Positions 11,201 through 24,193 of a stretch of DNA of 64,000 nt are shown here, in pieces (the first letter of the stretch is position 1; every line of letters starts with the position of its first letter). The stretch comes from Tigriopus japonicus (lineage: Eukaryota > Arthropoda > Copepoda > Harpacticoida > Harpacticidae): the NCBI GenBank assembly GCA_010645155.1, contig CM021312.1, forward strand, positions 5,891,699 to 5,955,698, written 5' to 3'. The notes below the pieces were generated by a model that was given only the letters and a program-made list of their open reading frames with translations, was not told the DNA's origin and searched no databases. The position numbers and the translations under genes are program-made.

Positions 11201-12469
11201 TGTAGGTGGACTTTGGGAGAGGAAATTTCGGAGAAAAAAACCCGAACGGGTTTGATATTTCGGGTCTCATGTAAATCGGGCGGAATTGAACCAACCCTGC
11301 TTCAGACGCACAAGTTCACGGAAGTAAAAAGGGTAAACATTTACTAGAATTATTACTTCACTTTGTAATAAAAAAGCCTTTTACTTTTGATTCGGGGTGA
11401 AACTTAAATCAAAATCGAAAAGTATTGTTCGAGATAAAGTTACAATCCTTGGTCAAGAATGAAGTTCAAAACAAAAGTTGGACTATCAATCCCAATTGAA
11501 TGACGGTCCTGACAAGTAATGTTTTGAGCCTTGAAGTCGTCAAACTTTGCCAAATTACTTCTTTCCAATCTCCCCAATTAGTGTTTTAGATAGACAAAAG
11601 TAACTGAAATGAAATCTGCTTCCACTTATAAAAAGAAGAATATTTCTTAAATATGTTCGTAATGAAAAAGGGCTTGACGTATTGTGGTTCAAAGAAAGTA
11701 TGTTGAAAAAACAGAAAATCTCAATGTAGAAGGAGATATTATCCCCCTTGACTTCTCTTCAAAAAGATGTCAGTGTTTCCCCCACAGGAAATGGTTGTTA
11801 CAATCATCAGTATGAAGTCGAATTAAAGCGACATTTTCTAGGAATTGCTTCAATACGTACGTTGTTGTTAACTCTAGTGAGCTCAAAACTGGGAATTCCA
11901 ACGTAATAAGTTTTGAAGCATGACGAGTGCGCAAAACCTAAATACACAGAACTGATGATTAGATCGCCGTAAACTCTTCACAAACTATTGGAGAGTTCTA
12001 GTGATAACCAATTCAAAACGTTACAGTTTGCTTTTCAATGACTCATATGACCCTAAAAAGCGAACCATTTCAAAGTTTGATTGACAATTCAAGTCCTCAA
12101 TTTTTGGAAGACAAGAAGGTCTAGAAAAGGGCCGATTCTATCAATTTTGTGGTCAATCATGGAGACAATTTGGATACTTTGTGGTTAGGGAAGTCGATGG
12201 TTGTCTTGAATCGAGATTTGTCAATCGATTCAAAAAAGTAAGGTGCAAAGTTGAGGTCGGGCTATAAAATGTGGACAATTTTAGAGAGAAAATAAAGCCA
12301 TAGGTGGGCCCACTTATAAAAAGCAACCGCTCCTAAATGTTCATATAGCAGAAGGATATTGTAACTAAAGATAGTAAGAGTTTTGCAAAGAAAATGTCAC
12401 TAAAGGCAAAAAACTGAGTTGAAAGAGAAAAATGAGGTCCCATTCTCGAAATTTTTTTACTTTCGATAT
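11201..12469. other. Intergenic, nothing recognised
   Basis: AT-rich sequence with no ORF of coding character, no splice-supported exon, and no repeat that I could pair with another part of the window. Confidence 0.4.
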
Positions 12470-13035
12470 TTCACAAAAACCCGTATAACTAGGGCCAGGG
12501 AAAATATTTGCAAAAAAGTGACAAAAAATTAAATATATGTTTCCTTTAAAAGGCCAAAATATTTGGAAAAAGTCGGATATTTCGAACAAATCTTGTTTTG
12601 GCCAAAGCTATTGTTTGTTCATTTCGTCTGTGTGCACCAATTTATCCAATATATTTTTAGTAAGTTTAGTGCAACGGGTCATTTTTTTGAGGGACATTTG
12701 ACACCTAACTGATTTAACAATAGCATTTGCAATTTGCCTCAATAGTTGCCGCAGTTTTTTGTCTTTATAACAAAATGACAATAAAATAGTTATGGTCTTT
12801 AATGTATAACTTAAGTACAAATGCCCTTTGGTACACATTTTGTATTTTTGACTCATGTTGGTTAAGCATTTTTTCGCAATGGCCATTCATTTATTTTGCT
12901 GAAATGATTATCCTGAAGTATTTTTTCTGCCTAAAAAGTCAAGGAAATATTTAATATTTCCTCGAAACAGCCAAAATATTGAAAAAATCGAGAAATATCA
13001 CTAAAGAAATATTTTGAAAAAGATAGTTCCGGGTC
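12470..13035 (-). mobile_element. Old transposon copy B (uninterrupted)
   Basis: Read on the minus strand, this segment matches the sequences flanking the mariner at 27112-28390. The minus-strand start resembles 26760-26900 (CTCGATTTTTT...TTTTGG.TGTTTC.AGGAAA). The middle resembles 26980-27110 (GAGGCAAATTG, ending GGTGCACA). The end resembles 28440-28530 (TTTGTCACTTTTTTGCAAAT, then GGGCCCTG-like). A 92-codon open frame at 12886-12608 may be a remnant of a transposase or other element protein, but I cannot name the family. Confidence 0.6.
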
Positions 13036-13237
13036 CTACTTACAGCTCTTGCGTTCAAACTCATAAATCTTCATAAATACCTTGAAGTTAAAAATTGTCT
13101 AGTTGAATCTATGAAGCCCATTTTTGAAGAGAAACGGGGTTCTATCTCGTCATGGCTACAGATCTAAACAAGGCCACAACAGAGCCCAGCTTTCAAGTTA
13201 AATCTTCAAAGGTATTCCATATAGTTAGACATTCAAC

Positions 13238-15884
13238 ATGACCCTCGTCATTAGAAAAGCTAAACAGCACAACCATGAGCAACACGTCAATCACGATTAT
13301 GGGACTTGGACCAGATGTGGAAAGTTGACCATCATCCCGATAGTCATTTTCAGTATAAGCTTAGCTACATGGGCAACGTACTACGTAGCCGTCCATGCTT
13401 ATGCTCAATCCGGCCCATTTGAAGGTTAATATCAATTCATGATCCTGACAAGAGAAGCTATCATCTACGTAGAAATTACTTCTGTTTTTAAAAAGTGACT
13501 GGCCAATGGGGGAAATGGAGTTCATGGTCTGGTTGTTCCGAAGATTGCGGAGGAGGGATCATGACCCGCACCAGAATTTGCGCCAACCCTCTTCAAACAG
13601 GATGGGTCAAATTCTGTGAAGGTTCTACATCGGAGACATTGGCATGTAATTCGTTCAATTGTATTAAAGGTGAGTGCAAGGGTAAATACGTATACAAAGA
13701 AAATGTGGTCGGCAAGCAGACCACAAAGACGATTCACCAAGTTGATGGCGGTTCCGTTTGACGAAAGATTGCATCACTTTGGAGCAGAAACGACGGTTGA
13801 AATGTGATCTTGTCACTTGTCTGACAGTTAGGATATGATTTGTCACAATTTATCCTAGCTTCAATCCGTTCAGAGGAGGGCTAGAATCCCAAATTAGAGC
13901 CATGTCATGTGCCATACTTTTCTTTAGTCTGCAAAGTGACGAGATGCATTAGAGTTGTAACTCTTTAAAAACGATCTTGACATTTTTATGCGTAATTTCG
14001 GTACCTTCTAAAAAATGTATTTCGGCAAGTACCTCAAGTTTCAGTGTAGTCGAGCATGATATCGATCAATGATACTGACCTTTGATTGTATATCTTTTTG
14101 CTGCTTCTTTGATCTTATGTGATTTATCAGATGCTATTTCCCGGTTGATGATGCAAAGTGGTTGTTTCCGTTCTGTTAAGATTCATTTTTGTCGAAACTT
14201 ATTGCACATTGTGTATCAGTGCTTGATTTGGAGCAAGCACAAAAAAATACAATATTTTTAATAAAAAATGGGGCCATTGTATTAATGTTGGGTAGAATCA
14301 AAATACTTGATAATTACTTGTTTTTTTACAATCCAATTAATAACTGGCATTTAAAAAAAGTTCATTTTAATTTCTCAAAGAAAACATTTCTGCTTTGTGG
14401 CATCATTGCGCGACAACTTAAAAGAAAACATTTGTTCAAAGAGACTTTGCATCGAGCGAGGTTTCGCGAACAATCTTAGGTTGTTCCGAAATAAAATAGC
14501 ATAAGCTATCAGTAAGCAATCTGACTCAACCACTAGAGCGAGATTCAGAAAGTTTGTACGTAAAACTTTTTTAAAAATGGCAGTTTTGGCACAAAAAAAA
14601 GTTTGGAAACATTTTGAAATTTCGAAGTTTTGATCCGACCTAAAATAAATTGCCTGATTTCACCTCAGTAAGAGACCGAGTTCAAAATTTTGAGCTTACT
14701 TTAAAATCGAGAACCAGAAAAAATATCGTCTCGAGGAATAAGCAACCTTGGCCCAAAAAGTGACAAATTGAGAAAACAAAGTTTTTCACTTCAAAACTTT
14801 TTTTTTGGCATTTTTTCAACCTTTTTCCGCACTCCATCAATTAGGTTTTTATTTGGAACAAACCCCCCATTTCATTTCATTTAGAGCCCCAAGTGAGCGA
14901 CGTGACGGGTCGTCTTGATTCATGGGTTGAATGGAGCAAATGTTCCAAAGATTGTGGAGGTGGAATTCGGACCCGATCTCGTCATTGCATTGGTTCCATG
15001 GGGGCACAATGCCATGATGCAACAGAACAAAAAGAGCTTTGTAACACTCATATTTGTCCTATCGTTGGATATTGGACCTTTTGGAGTGAATGGACCCTGT
15101 GCACCAAGACGTGTGATTCTGGCAAACGATTTCGCCACCGAAAGTGCACCAAACCATCATTACCAAATGGACAACAGTAAGTTTACCGTTATTTTTTACT
15201 ACTATTCAACAATTACGCATGATATTTACAGCTGATATGGACGGTTTTGTGTCTCTGAGAAACTTTTGCCATTTTTCATCTTTCGCTCTCGTTGAATTTT
15301 CTGGGTTTTATTGTCCATACAAATACGGCCAATTACTTTGACATCAGCAATATCATTTTTATCCACACTCAAGACTTCCTTTTTGCTCCTAGACTAAATA
15401 AAAGACAGGTTTTTGATCTGCTTTTCTTTGTTTTTCGTGTCCCCAAAATGTCCCCTCGGTGTCACCTTGTGATTTACACTGTTCAAAAAACCCTTCAAGA
15501 GAATACAGTAGCATCAGTCCATGAATAGCAATTAATCCTCGGAAACCATTTTCAAGGAAGGTGGTTCACTGTACGTAAACTTGCTCTTTTTACGTTTTTT
15601 CCTCTTTCTTTTTGTCATTAACAACTCACCTGAGAACACTTCTCCCCGAATCTTTCAGCTCTTGTAATGGTCTAGATAAAGAAGAGATATACTGCAGTGT
15701 TTGGTCTTGTCCCAAAAATGGACAGTGGACTGAATGGACAGAATGGACCGATTGTACGGCTTCTTGTGGTGGTGGATATCGTCAAAGATCCAGAACTTGT
15801 GATGATCCACCCCCAAGCTTAGGTGGTACATATTGCGAAGGAAAAGCGGCCGAAGTCTCATTTTGTGACGCCGGACTTTGTTAG
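13238..15884 (+). CDS. Type II membrane protein with four TSP1 repeats
   Basis: Four exons join in phase: 13238-13424, 13496-13669, 14885-15176 and 15659-15884, giving 292 residues. The N-terminus is hydrophilic, followed by one hydrophobic segment at about residues 30-53, read as a signal anchor. Four thrombospondin type 1 repeats follow: WGKWSSWSGCSEDCGGG, WVEWSKCSKDCGGG, WTFWSEWTLCTKTC and WTEWTEWTDCTASCGGG. All keep the layered W-x2-W core and the paired Cys. TSP1 repeats bind matrix and signalling partners and are often C-mannosylated and O-fucosylated. The first acceptor (before 13496) has a weak pyrimidine tract. AATAAA lies at 15911-15916. The 1.2-kb intron 13670-14884 holds nothing recognised. 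It converges on the CABLES stop only 102 bp away. No specific orthologue is claimed. Confidence 0.85.
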
Positions 15885-15986
15885 TGAAAAAGAATGAAAA
15901 CCAAGAGAATAATAAACTGAGAATCCAGGTTCTTTGTCATTCGTTATCCAATATAGATGTATATTTCTCTGATCTGTTCTGAGCAT

Positions 15987-18900
15987 TCACGTTTCATAAA
16001 GTAATCTTTGATAATGAGGAAATATTTGCCAACTGGGTATATGGAGACCAAACTCTAGAGTCACCAAAACACAAAATTCGGTGGAGAGAAGATCCCGTCG
16101 ATTGATTCGGAAGACGCTCTCTATTTTCTGGAAGATTGAGAGGCATTTTTGTTTAGTTACAGACAATGCTTTTCTCTTAAGCGATCAGAGCTTACCTCAA
16201 TTAGCAACGTCAGATCTGCTTTCTTAACGTCATTCATTTTTGCTGCCAGAATGAGACAGGCACCCGCACAAAATTTTCGATTTGCCTTGTTGATATTATT
16301 CTTCAGAACCAGAATTTCGAAATAAACGTAGGCCATGGCTACGGTTAACAGATCCAAACCACATTCAACCACGACCACCCGTTTCATCTCGCGTTTGATA
16401 CTGTAAAAATGTTAAATATGGATACTTTATACATGGTTTCACACAGACCAACTTGATCACAAGATACCTTCGCAGCTTGGAGAGAGAAAGTTGAAGGTAT
16501 GGAAATCGCTCCTTGAACTTGGAATTAAGCTCCTTCTTAAGTTCAGAAGGTTTCACATACTCGATGACCGACGTCTGTAAGTAAAACATTGTAATTCAAA
16601 ATTATTTGTTTTACCGGAGACAGTTAAACTGATATTATGGCTCAGATATACCATTGAAAGATGTTATCATTGTGGATAAAGATAGTTTTGTTTCTAGAAA
16701 AGGCTCAACCAAGAAGCACTGAATCTCTGGAGTGGGAGGCTAGCAATGATATTTCTTCTAGGATTAATTCAATTGCGTTCTGTAAACGAGACCTGACTTG
16801 CATTTAGTAGACTGCGTATTTCAAATTTCAGCTCAATCGAATGCCGGAGTGAAAAGTTATGCTTTCTGAAACTTGTATACTGAAGAGGGCATGGAAGCGT
16901 TCGCCCTTTTGAGGTAAAACCATTACCACAAAAGGGCTAGTCAAGGGCTAGTTCATTCATTGTCGGTAAGATTTGCACTGAACTTTGAGTGGGCATAATA
17001 TTTGACTCCGACACTTGATTGAGCTGAAAATTGAAATACGTATTTTTGTCAACATAGGCAAGGTCTCATTTGCAGAAGAACGTCATTAAATTGTTCCTAC
17101 TGGAAATCACGATTCATTCCTCTTGTTCTCCTCCCAGTCCAGAGAAATTCAGTGGTTCTTGGCTCAAGAGAAAAAAACGTGTTTATCCAAGGGTACCTTT
17201 AACTGGTTAGTGTGATACAAAGTGACACGGCATATTTTGCTAAAAATAAAAGTAAAAGTAAACTGCAAGCACTGCGTGGAATGTATATAAAAAGAAAACT
17301 TTCACCACGGAGTAATTTGTCTGCAAACGTTAAATAATACACGTTTCTAAGATAAGAAATTAAGGTATGTTAAATTTAAACTAAATGATCAATTTCTCTG
17401 AAATGAGCAAAAAAGCACGACCTATGTCATAATGAACGCGTCTTCTTGTCATCGTTCTTAAAAGATTTTAAGAGTGAAACCTTTAAATCAGTATTTTATG
17501 CCTATTCCAAAAGACCACGCTTAAAACGGAGCACATGAATCCATGCGCCAAATAGGCTGGCCAAGAAGGCTTTCTACTTTTCCACTTCATTCTGAGTGAG
17601 GCCTGTGGCTTCGCTGATCTGCATGGGACTTTTGTGACTCACAAGTGTTTCTGTTTGTTGCTCCCTCATACACTTTTACACCTGCTATTGCAGTTCTTTT
17701 AGCCTATGGAATCAATTGAACGATATTCTGTTAACTGTGACACTCACTTTTGAATTTGTCCGAAAACTAAAATGTTAAGTTTTTGAACATGGCTGGACAA
17801 TCAACAGGGCTCAATTTGTCTCGCACCAACTCTGAAGAATCCGAAGAATCGTTTGTTCCAACTTATTCAGGTAAAATTGGTTCCTCTTTATAACAATTTG
17901 AAACTTTGAGAAGGAATTTTATTTCAGAAAAAGAACAGATAGTTGTTCTTTTAAACTTATATTTAAGTTGACAATGTAAGAACTTGTCCATTCAAATTAC
18001 ACACCCAAAAGCATTCCAAAATCAGAATGTGAGTGTGAATCAGAGAATGAAAAGAATGCGTTTTATTTCAGCAATTATACATTTTGTAATTTAATGGAAT
18101 TTATCAAAATTTGAAAGAAAATGACAATGCTAACTTCCTAAACAAGTTTGATTCGAATGCAATTTTGTTTCAATTTCCAAAAACATATCTCTTGAACAAT
18201 AAAGCTTATCGCCTTATTCTAATAGATCTGGACAATCCAACCATTGAAAGACCAACATCAATGTCGAATATTCATGTAGTTCATCAACGTCGAGGAAAAC
18301 CCGAACAAAGAGCCTTGCTCTTTTGCCATTTCCTATTCAAATCCCTGGCCTTGATCATCTACTTATTCTCTGGGCTTTGGGGATTGGGATACATCACCAC
18401 TTTTGTCATCGTGGTTATGCTCTTAAGCATCGATTTCTGGTTGGTCAAAAACTTGAGTGGTCGTCTTTTGGCTGGCCTTCGTTGGTGGAGTGTTACAGAC
18501 GATTATGGCCAAATGCAATGGAGGTTCGAAGGATGGACCCCTGAAGAACGCCAAATTGCTTACAAAAGTCAGGTCCATCTTTTTTGGATCGGGATCATTA
18601 CCCAACAGATAACTTGGACCATCCTTTTGCTCTCGGCCTTGTTTGGACTCAAACTGGCGTGGATGGTTATTGGTTCCATCGCGTTTTCATTAAACGGGGC
18701 AAATGTGCTCGGTTATATTCGATGCCGACTGAATCAACGAAACCAAGAAGCCGGATTCTTAACGCGGATAAGAGATTCCGTGGTGGGACTCTTCAAACCC
18801 AGTGGTTACATGAGGGGTGAACCCATTTATACTGGGTAGATAACTTACCACATACGATGGGAATGGCAAGAAGGTCCGATGTTTTCCCGCTATGAGCCAT

Positions 18901-21900
18901 CCATCCAGTTCATGGGGAGAGTATCCACTAGATATACTTCCTCTCACCCCTTCGTTATGCTCTGAAACAACTTTTCGTTATCTTGTTTTCTGTTGTATTA
19001 AGTGATTTCATTGTTAAATATATTCACCTGGTATCTTGGGATACTCGTTTAAAGGTGACCTAAGAAACGAAATTTGTTAAAATAAGCTCTCTCAATTATG
19101 GGTGGACTTTGTTACCTGAAACTTTGTCTTCCGGTGGAAAAATGAGCTTCCCGCCGTTCAATATCTTCCGCGGTAGTCGGTTGCAATAAATGACTATAGG
19201 ATGTTTCCTAAAAATGTTCAAATCCCTCCATTATTTCGTTCAATCGTTGCAACATTACAATAGTTACACTTAGAGACGAATGAAGATACAAATTGACGTG
19301 TGAAAAATATTGTGAATTGTGTCAGCCGTAGATGTAAATAACGTAAGTGATTTGTTCCACAATTAATACAACAACAACTGGGGGTAAAAACGAGCTTTGC
19401 TTTGGTTAAATATCGACAGTGTTGAAACAACGATAAGTCAAAAAGTGCACTAGAAATATAAAGAGAGCAAGCTAATGACCATCTGGGGAACCAACTAAGG
19501 CCAATCATGCAATCCGGGGCATCTCACTCACAAAAACCGCTAAAGATGTGTCAAAAATGTAGCCGTGGCTAGACGAACGTTGCTTTTGCGCTTGAATCTT
19601 GGTTATTCCAGAAGGTTGACCCCCACCAACCACTTCATTCTGACGCAGAGTTTTGACAGGCTGGCCGGCGTGACCTTTGGGGTTTGCAGCCTGCTTATCA
19701 AGCGAGACAGTACTGCCCACTTCTTTGGGGGAGACTGTCCCGCCCCTCAGGGAGGTCGGTCCTCCAGTGGATCGTGTCTTTTTTAACGAGAGTTTTTTAC
19801 TGAGGTGAGTAGCGTGGAATGTGACCCGACTAATGAGCGTTGGAGGAGGGTGCGAAAGTGGAAGCACAGCTATGGTGGAACTGGCTGGAGTCTAAGTCGG
19901 TGGAATGAGGAAAAACGCGGATAAGATTTTTCAACTGAAGGGTGTGGTGGCACTTGATAGTCTTTTTATTTCGGAATTTCATATTGCTTGAAATCCGTAC
20001 TTGAGTAGCCAAGGTGCTCATTTGAGCTTGAGGCATTCAAGGAAATAAAGTTGCACAGCATTGCAACAAATATAATGTCATAAAAACATGCTCATAAACA
20101 AATATTGGAATATTTTCCAGAACACAATGGGCTAAGCAGTTGTAATGATAGAGTATTTCGTTCTTTTTTCGCAATAAGAACTGTCATGCCATTACAACGG
20201 CCTAAAACTCAATTCGGCACGTTTCTAAGACCAAACTTTTTCTCTTTTTTTGTCATTTTTGAGTTACAAAATTGACTTTTTCGAGAAAACTTTGAAAAGC
20301 AAGATATCAATTATGACGGACCATGGAGGATGTAAACTGGAATTTATGGTCGGTTTATGGACGAACGAACTAAAATTCAATAGTTTAGAGTAGAATGAGT
20401 GAGTGGTTCATGTTTCCTCACAAATTCAATGCATTCACTCTGTACCCTTTGCCAAATCAGGCTGACTAAAGCTTGCACACTATCTAGTGATTAATAAACG
20501 ATCTATGGTCCTGACAACTGTCAGCCGAAAATCGAGCCGTCAATATCTTTACTTTACCAAAAAGAGAAAAATTAAGAAAATTTTCAAACATTCAGTTGTC
20601 ACCAAAAACTGGAATCATTTTGTCTTAAAAATAATTGTATCACAAAAACGCAGCGTAGATTTCATTCAAACGTAGTGTTTCATTCAAAAGCGAAAATTCT
20701 GACACTAATAGTAATCAATTACATTTGAAATCAAAGTAAGTGTTAGTAATTACATTTGAAATTGAAGTAATTGTAAGCAATGAGGGAAATTCAGTAAACA
20801 TCAGCTATGCCTGATTGTTTACGGCTTAACTCGGTCATGGCCTCTGGTGCCTCATTGCTTCACTATCATTCTGTGATCGCGTTTCGTTCTCGACCATTTG
20901 TCGCGTTTTGATCAAGCGCAGAGTAAAAAGAACAGAAGCTTCACAAAAAAGGCTTTGCAAGACAACGAGGCACAAAATCAACAACCTTTTTCTCACTTTG
21001 TATCAAGACGGAAGAGTCATTTTTAAGTTCAAAGACTTTTGAGGCCACTTTTGAAGTTGAAAAGTACTACCGCATATTTATTTGAATCCTGTTGACTGGA
21101 TTTCACGCAAAATCCCGGTATAAACTTCCTTAAAAATACCTAAAATTGAGTCTTCTGTAATGGGTGCAAAACTCCTGTAATTAGTTTCATATGAACCAAT
21201 GTAATTTTGATTTTTAATTACAAATTACTATTACATTGTCACCTTAATTCTGGGATTAGACAAACCGCAGATTTTTCCCTATCTTTCCAATAGTTTTCAG
21301 TATGCAAATTGATGCACCCAAAGTTACTACTTTTTTTAAAGTTTTGACGCTTCTCACACATTTTGCATAAAAAAAAAGATCCAGCAAGGTTTGAAAAGGA
21401 ATGCTTCAATGTAATTCAATCGCCGTTTGAAAGTAATTGTAATAAATTACATTTTGAACAGAAAGGTATTTCATTTTTATGTTTGCATGGAGGTCATGTG
21501 GAGTAAAATCTGACAAAAAATTGTTATTCTTACCTGGGATTCGTCAAGTTTTTCACCTAGCATGATATCATTGAAGTCAAATCCATCATGGATGAGCGAG
21601 AATTGTCGGGCTCCGGAGTTCGTTCGAGTTCGTTTGTAATGATCTCGGTCACTCCTAGAGAGAGAAAGTAACAATTTTGTTACCGGAATTTCTAAAACAT
21701 ACCCTGGAAGTGAACAGAAAGAAAGCCCGGGTGTTTTCTGTTGAAAAATATGAAACTATGGAACAAGCATGTGATGTTTTTAAACAGTGCCGAACATCAT
21801 TTTTGATTCGGGAGAAAATGATACAAATTCAAGTTCAGCACATCAGTTTTGGGTCTACCTGAAACTCAGCCTTGAAAGGGATTGCCGCCTGAAACGCGAA

Positions 21901-24193
21901 GCGTATATTAACACAAAAAGTGCTTGCTGACCTTCTTCTCTCATATTGTGTGTGTTGAATACTTTAATTGAGATTGCCAAATGTGGAAAGAAAAAGGCAA
22001 GAAAAAAGGTCGTTGATCTGCTCAAATAAGTCTGATTGTATGTACCATATGATTTCTTACAGAATAGATGGGGAAATTTCGATTGCTATTGCAATGTTCT
22101 CATGAATAATGTATTTGTTTTAGCAACATGTACCTGTGGGCGGATCGACTGTTTTTATTGAAGGGTATAATGCTAACCACAGCAAAAGGGGCTCGACGTT
22201 CGGGTGTGACCAGGACAAATCGCTCATTGCCCGTAGGCTTCTCATCATCGGTTCGGAAAGCTCGGAGGTCACGATTGGAATTGGAGCTATTCTCGGATAA
22301 GTTCCCAGAAATCTTTCGCAACCTCGCACCTGAAAATGGCAAGTATTTAAGTTTGCAAATGGAAACACTATGCAATGTAATTCTGTTTCGAAATAAGAAA
22401 TAAATTATTTAGATTTTTTTTAAATTGAGCTTAAAAATCCTAAAGTTGGCGCCAACTTTGTCAAAGTACTACCGTAAAAATGTTCCTATTTTCAGCAAAC
22501 ATTTGTTTCCTCAGCATTGAAATCGTCGGGAATATGTAGGAGCTAATCCTCTAATAGCATTTAAGGCAGGATTGGACAAATTTTTGAATACTATTCCTGA
22601 CCAACCCACTATTCAAGGGTTGTACAGATCTGCCAACAGTAACTCATTNNNNTTATTTAGATTTTTTTTAAATTGAGCTTAAAAATCCTAAAGTTGGCGC
22701 CAACTTTGTCAAAGTACTACCGTAAAAATGTTCCTATTTTCAGCAAACATTTGTTTCCTCAGCATTGAAAATGTAATTAATGAACTTTCATAACGGTAAT
22801 ACTGAACATCCAACGGCAATGCACAAAACGTGACTCAATATCAAAATTCTTACCTAAATTTGACGGAATAAAGCTCAGACTCTCATTACTCGACCCAATA
22901 TTCAGCGTCTTCACTTCATCGGTCTTGCTTTGACAAGTCATCTTCCTTTTCGTGCAATACATATTCCGAGCTTCAGGTAGCTGCTCATGGGAGCTGTGTC
23001 TGATAAAAACAAAGTCCAATTACAAAAAACCTTTGCTAACATCATCCCATGTCCAATTAACATACTTATCAGCAGCAAAGTTGAAGCTCAACTTTGAATT
23101 CTGGCTACTCAAAGAGTTCGTTCCAGCCGGAATGGCACCCGGAGGCGCCGATCTCGGAGCAGGTTGATTGCCAGGAACATTGGATAAATCCAGATGAAGC
23201 AGATTATCATTCACTTCCAATCTGGCCTTGTCCGGAGCACTCCGCGGTCTTGGCGTTAATGGCTCGTCATGTTCATCGATATGAATCAAATGCTTGGTCG
23301 AATTATAGATCTCTTCTTCTCGTTCCTCGGCAAATAGTTTGTTTTCTGTCTGTCCGAAGGTTAGCTTCCGAGCGATTTTCTCATGTTCATTCACATTTTG
23401 AGCGGGTTCAATCACCGTAGGTGGAAGCTTGAAGCCCAAACCACGAAATCGCTCTTGTCTCAATCGTTTATGCTCTTGGAAATCTTTCAATACGTGTGTT
23501 TTCTGAAATATTATCAGTGAAGAAAATCAAATCTAGAACGTACTACAAATTTTGTCAACATGATGTTTAAATTCATCGCAAAATCTAAATGATTTTTGAT
23601 CTGGACATGGAACTCAACCACACAAATATATTCCCATCTTCTTTAAAGGATGTTTTAACAACAAGCGACAAAGAATAAATATTATTTTCATTTAAAAAAA
23701 AAATCTAATGTTATCCATTTTTGTGGATGAAGTTCGTTTTTATACGTTGGAAGCAGAGTTCTTTTTCTAGAACTTAAAGGAAATTTGAAAGGAAATTTGA
23801 ACAAATTTAAAGAATTTGGGCTAGAGGTTAGTGTTGCCATTCAAGATTTGGCCAAAATATCTAAAAACTGCCCGACAGCACCTACATTTTTCCGATATTT
23901 AGAGGCACTCTTACAAAAAAAGACTCTATCAACTGTTTGAAAATTTCGATCGGCTGTAAGCTATCAGAATGTCCATCAATGTCGAGTGTTCTTTTGGTTT
24001 AGTTACGTACTTGCAAACAATCAAGACGAATCTCGGTGAAGGTATGGTCGTCAGGTGGGTCCACATCTTCCGAACTCTCTCTGGCTTCCCGTGGTTGACA
24101 TTCGTCATGAACTTGAATATTGGCCAAAAACGTGATGGCAGCCACTCGACGGCGAGATAAATCCAACGATCGAGCACATTGACTTAGCACCAT
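15987..24193 (-). CDS. CABLES: CABLES (CDK5 and ABL1 enzyme substrate) adaptor
   Basis: Ten minus-strand exons were assembled with matching phases: 24193-24011, 23502-23066, 22999-22854, 22329-22134, 21654-21534, 19891-19528, 18961-18849, 16574-16468, 16400-16196 and 16127-15987. They encode 670 residues. The N-terminus has the family block [13 protein letters not shown]. Exon 4 carries [12 protein letters not shown]...VSIIPFNK. The C-terminal cyclin-box-like region is strongly conserved: [71 protein letters not shown] and RINRRDLL. Known CABLES proteins link CDKs to Abl or Wee1 and restrain cell growth. The middle of the protein is poorly conserved and the donor of exon 6 (19528) was chosen by phase, so that edge is the weakest. 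A TVP23 gene is nested in the intron 16575-18848. The intron 22330-22853 contains an assembly gap. Confidence 0.88.
17025..17180. repeat. Dispersed repeat Q, copy 1
   Basis: Aligns in the same orientation with 37867-38022. Shared words include GAGCTGAAAA, GGTCTCATTTG.AGAAGA, GGAA.TCA, AGAAATTCA/GGAAATTCA and CTTGGC. It lies in a CABLES intron, upstream of TVP23. The upstream stretch 16590-17024 also contains ACCACAAAAGGG, which recurs at 37212-37223 near the second copy. Confidence 0.45.
17789..18839 (+). CDS. TVP23: TVP23-family Golgi membrane protein
   Basis: Two exons, 17789-17870 and 18226-18839, join in phase to give 231 residues. The ATG opens an acidic, Ser-rich cytosolic N-terminus ([18 protein letters not shown]). 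The rest matches the TVP23/FAM18 family: a [20 protein letters not shown] first helix, [19 protein letters not shown], an acidic loop, HLFWIGII, and the closing [13 protein letters not shown]. Four membrane segments are visible. Family members are small multi-spanning late-Golgi/TGN proteins implicated in vesicle traffic. The gene is nested on the opposite strand in a CABLES intron. Its stop (18837-18839) lies 9 bp before the next CABLES exon. AATAAA occurs at 19185-19190, so the 3' UTR should be antisense to that exon. Confidence 0.92.
19900..21470. repeat. AT-rich CABLES intron with ATTACATTTGAA repeats
   Basis: The right half, about 20700-21465, has several copies of AATTACATTTGAAAT-like motifs in both orientations, e.g. 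at 20715, 20750, 21220 and 21445. A further related motif lies at 4525-4545. This suggests MITE-like debris. No coding exon was recognised in the interval. Confidence 0.35.
22405..22770. repeat. 118-bp exact duplication around an assembly gap
   Basis: Positions 22405-22522 and 22653-22770 are identical by eye over 118 bases. Between them lie a retroelement fragment (22523-22648) and four N bases (22649-22652). The arrangement could be a real insertion with a long target duplication, only partly assembled, or a scaffolding artefact from two alleles. It is within a CABLES intron and does not touch an exon. Confidence 0.8.
22523..22648 (+). pseudogene. LINE reverse-transcriptase C-terminal fragment
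   Basis: An uninterrupted frame reads [18 protein letters not shown] and then a [15 protein letters not shown] segment. This resembles the C-terminal tail of non-LTR retrotransposon polyproteins (FK..LDKFL...P). It runs into the N gap, so its true extent is unknown. A decayed, MITE-split relative is at 57165-57475 on the minus strand. Confidence 0.6.
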
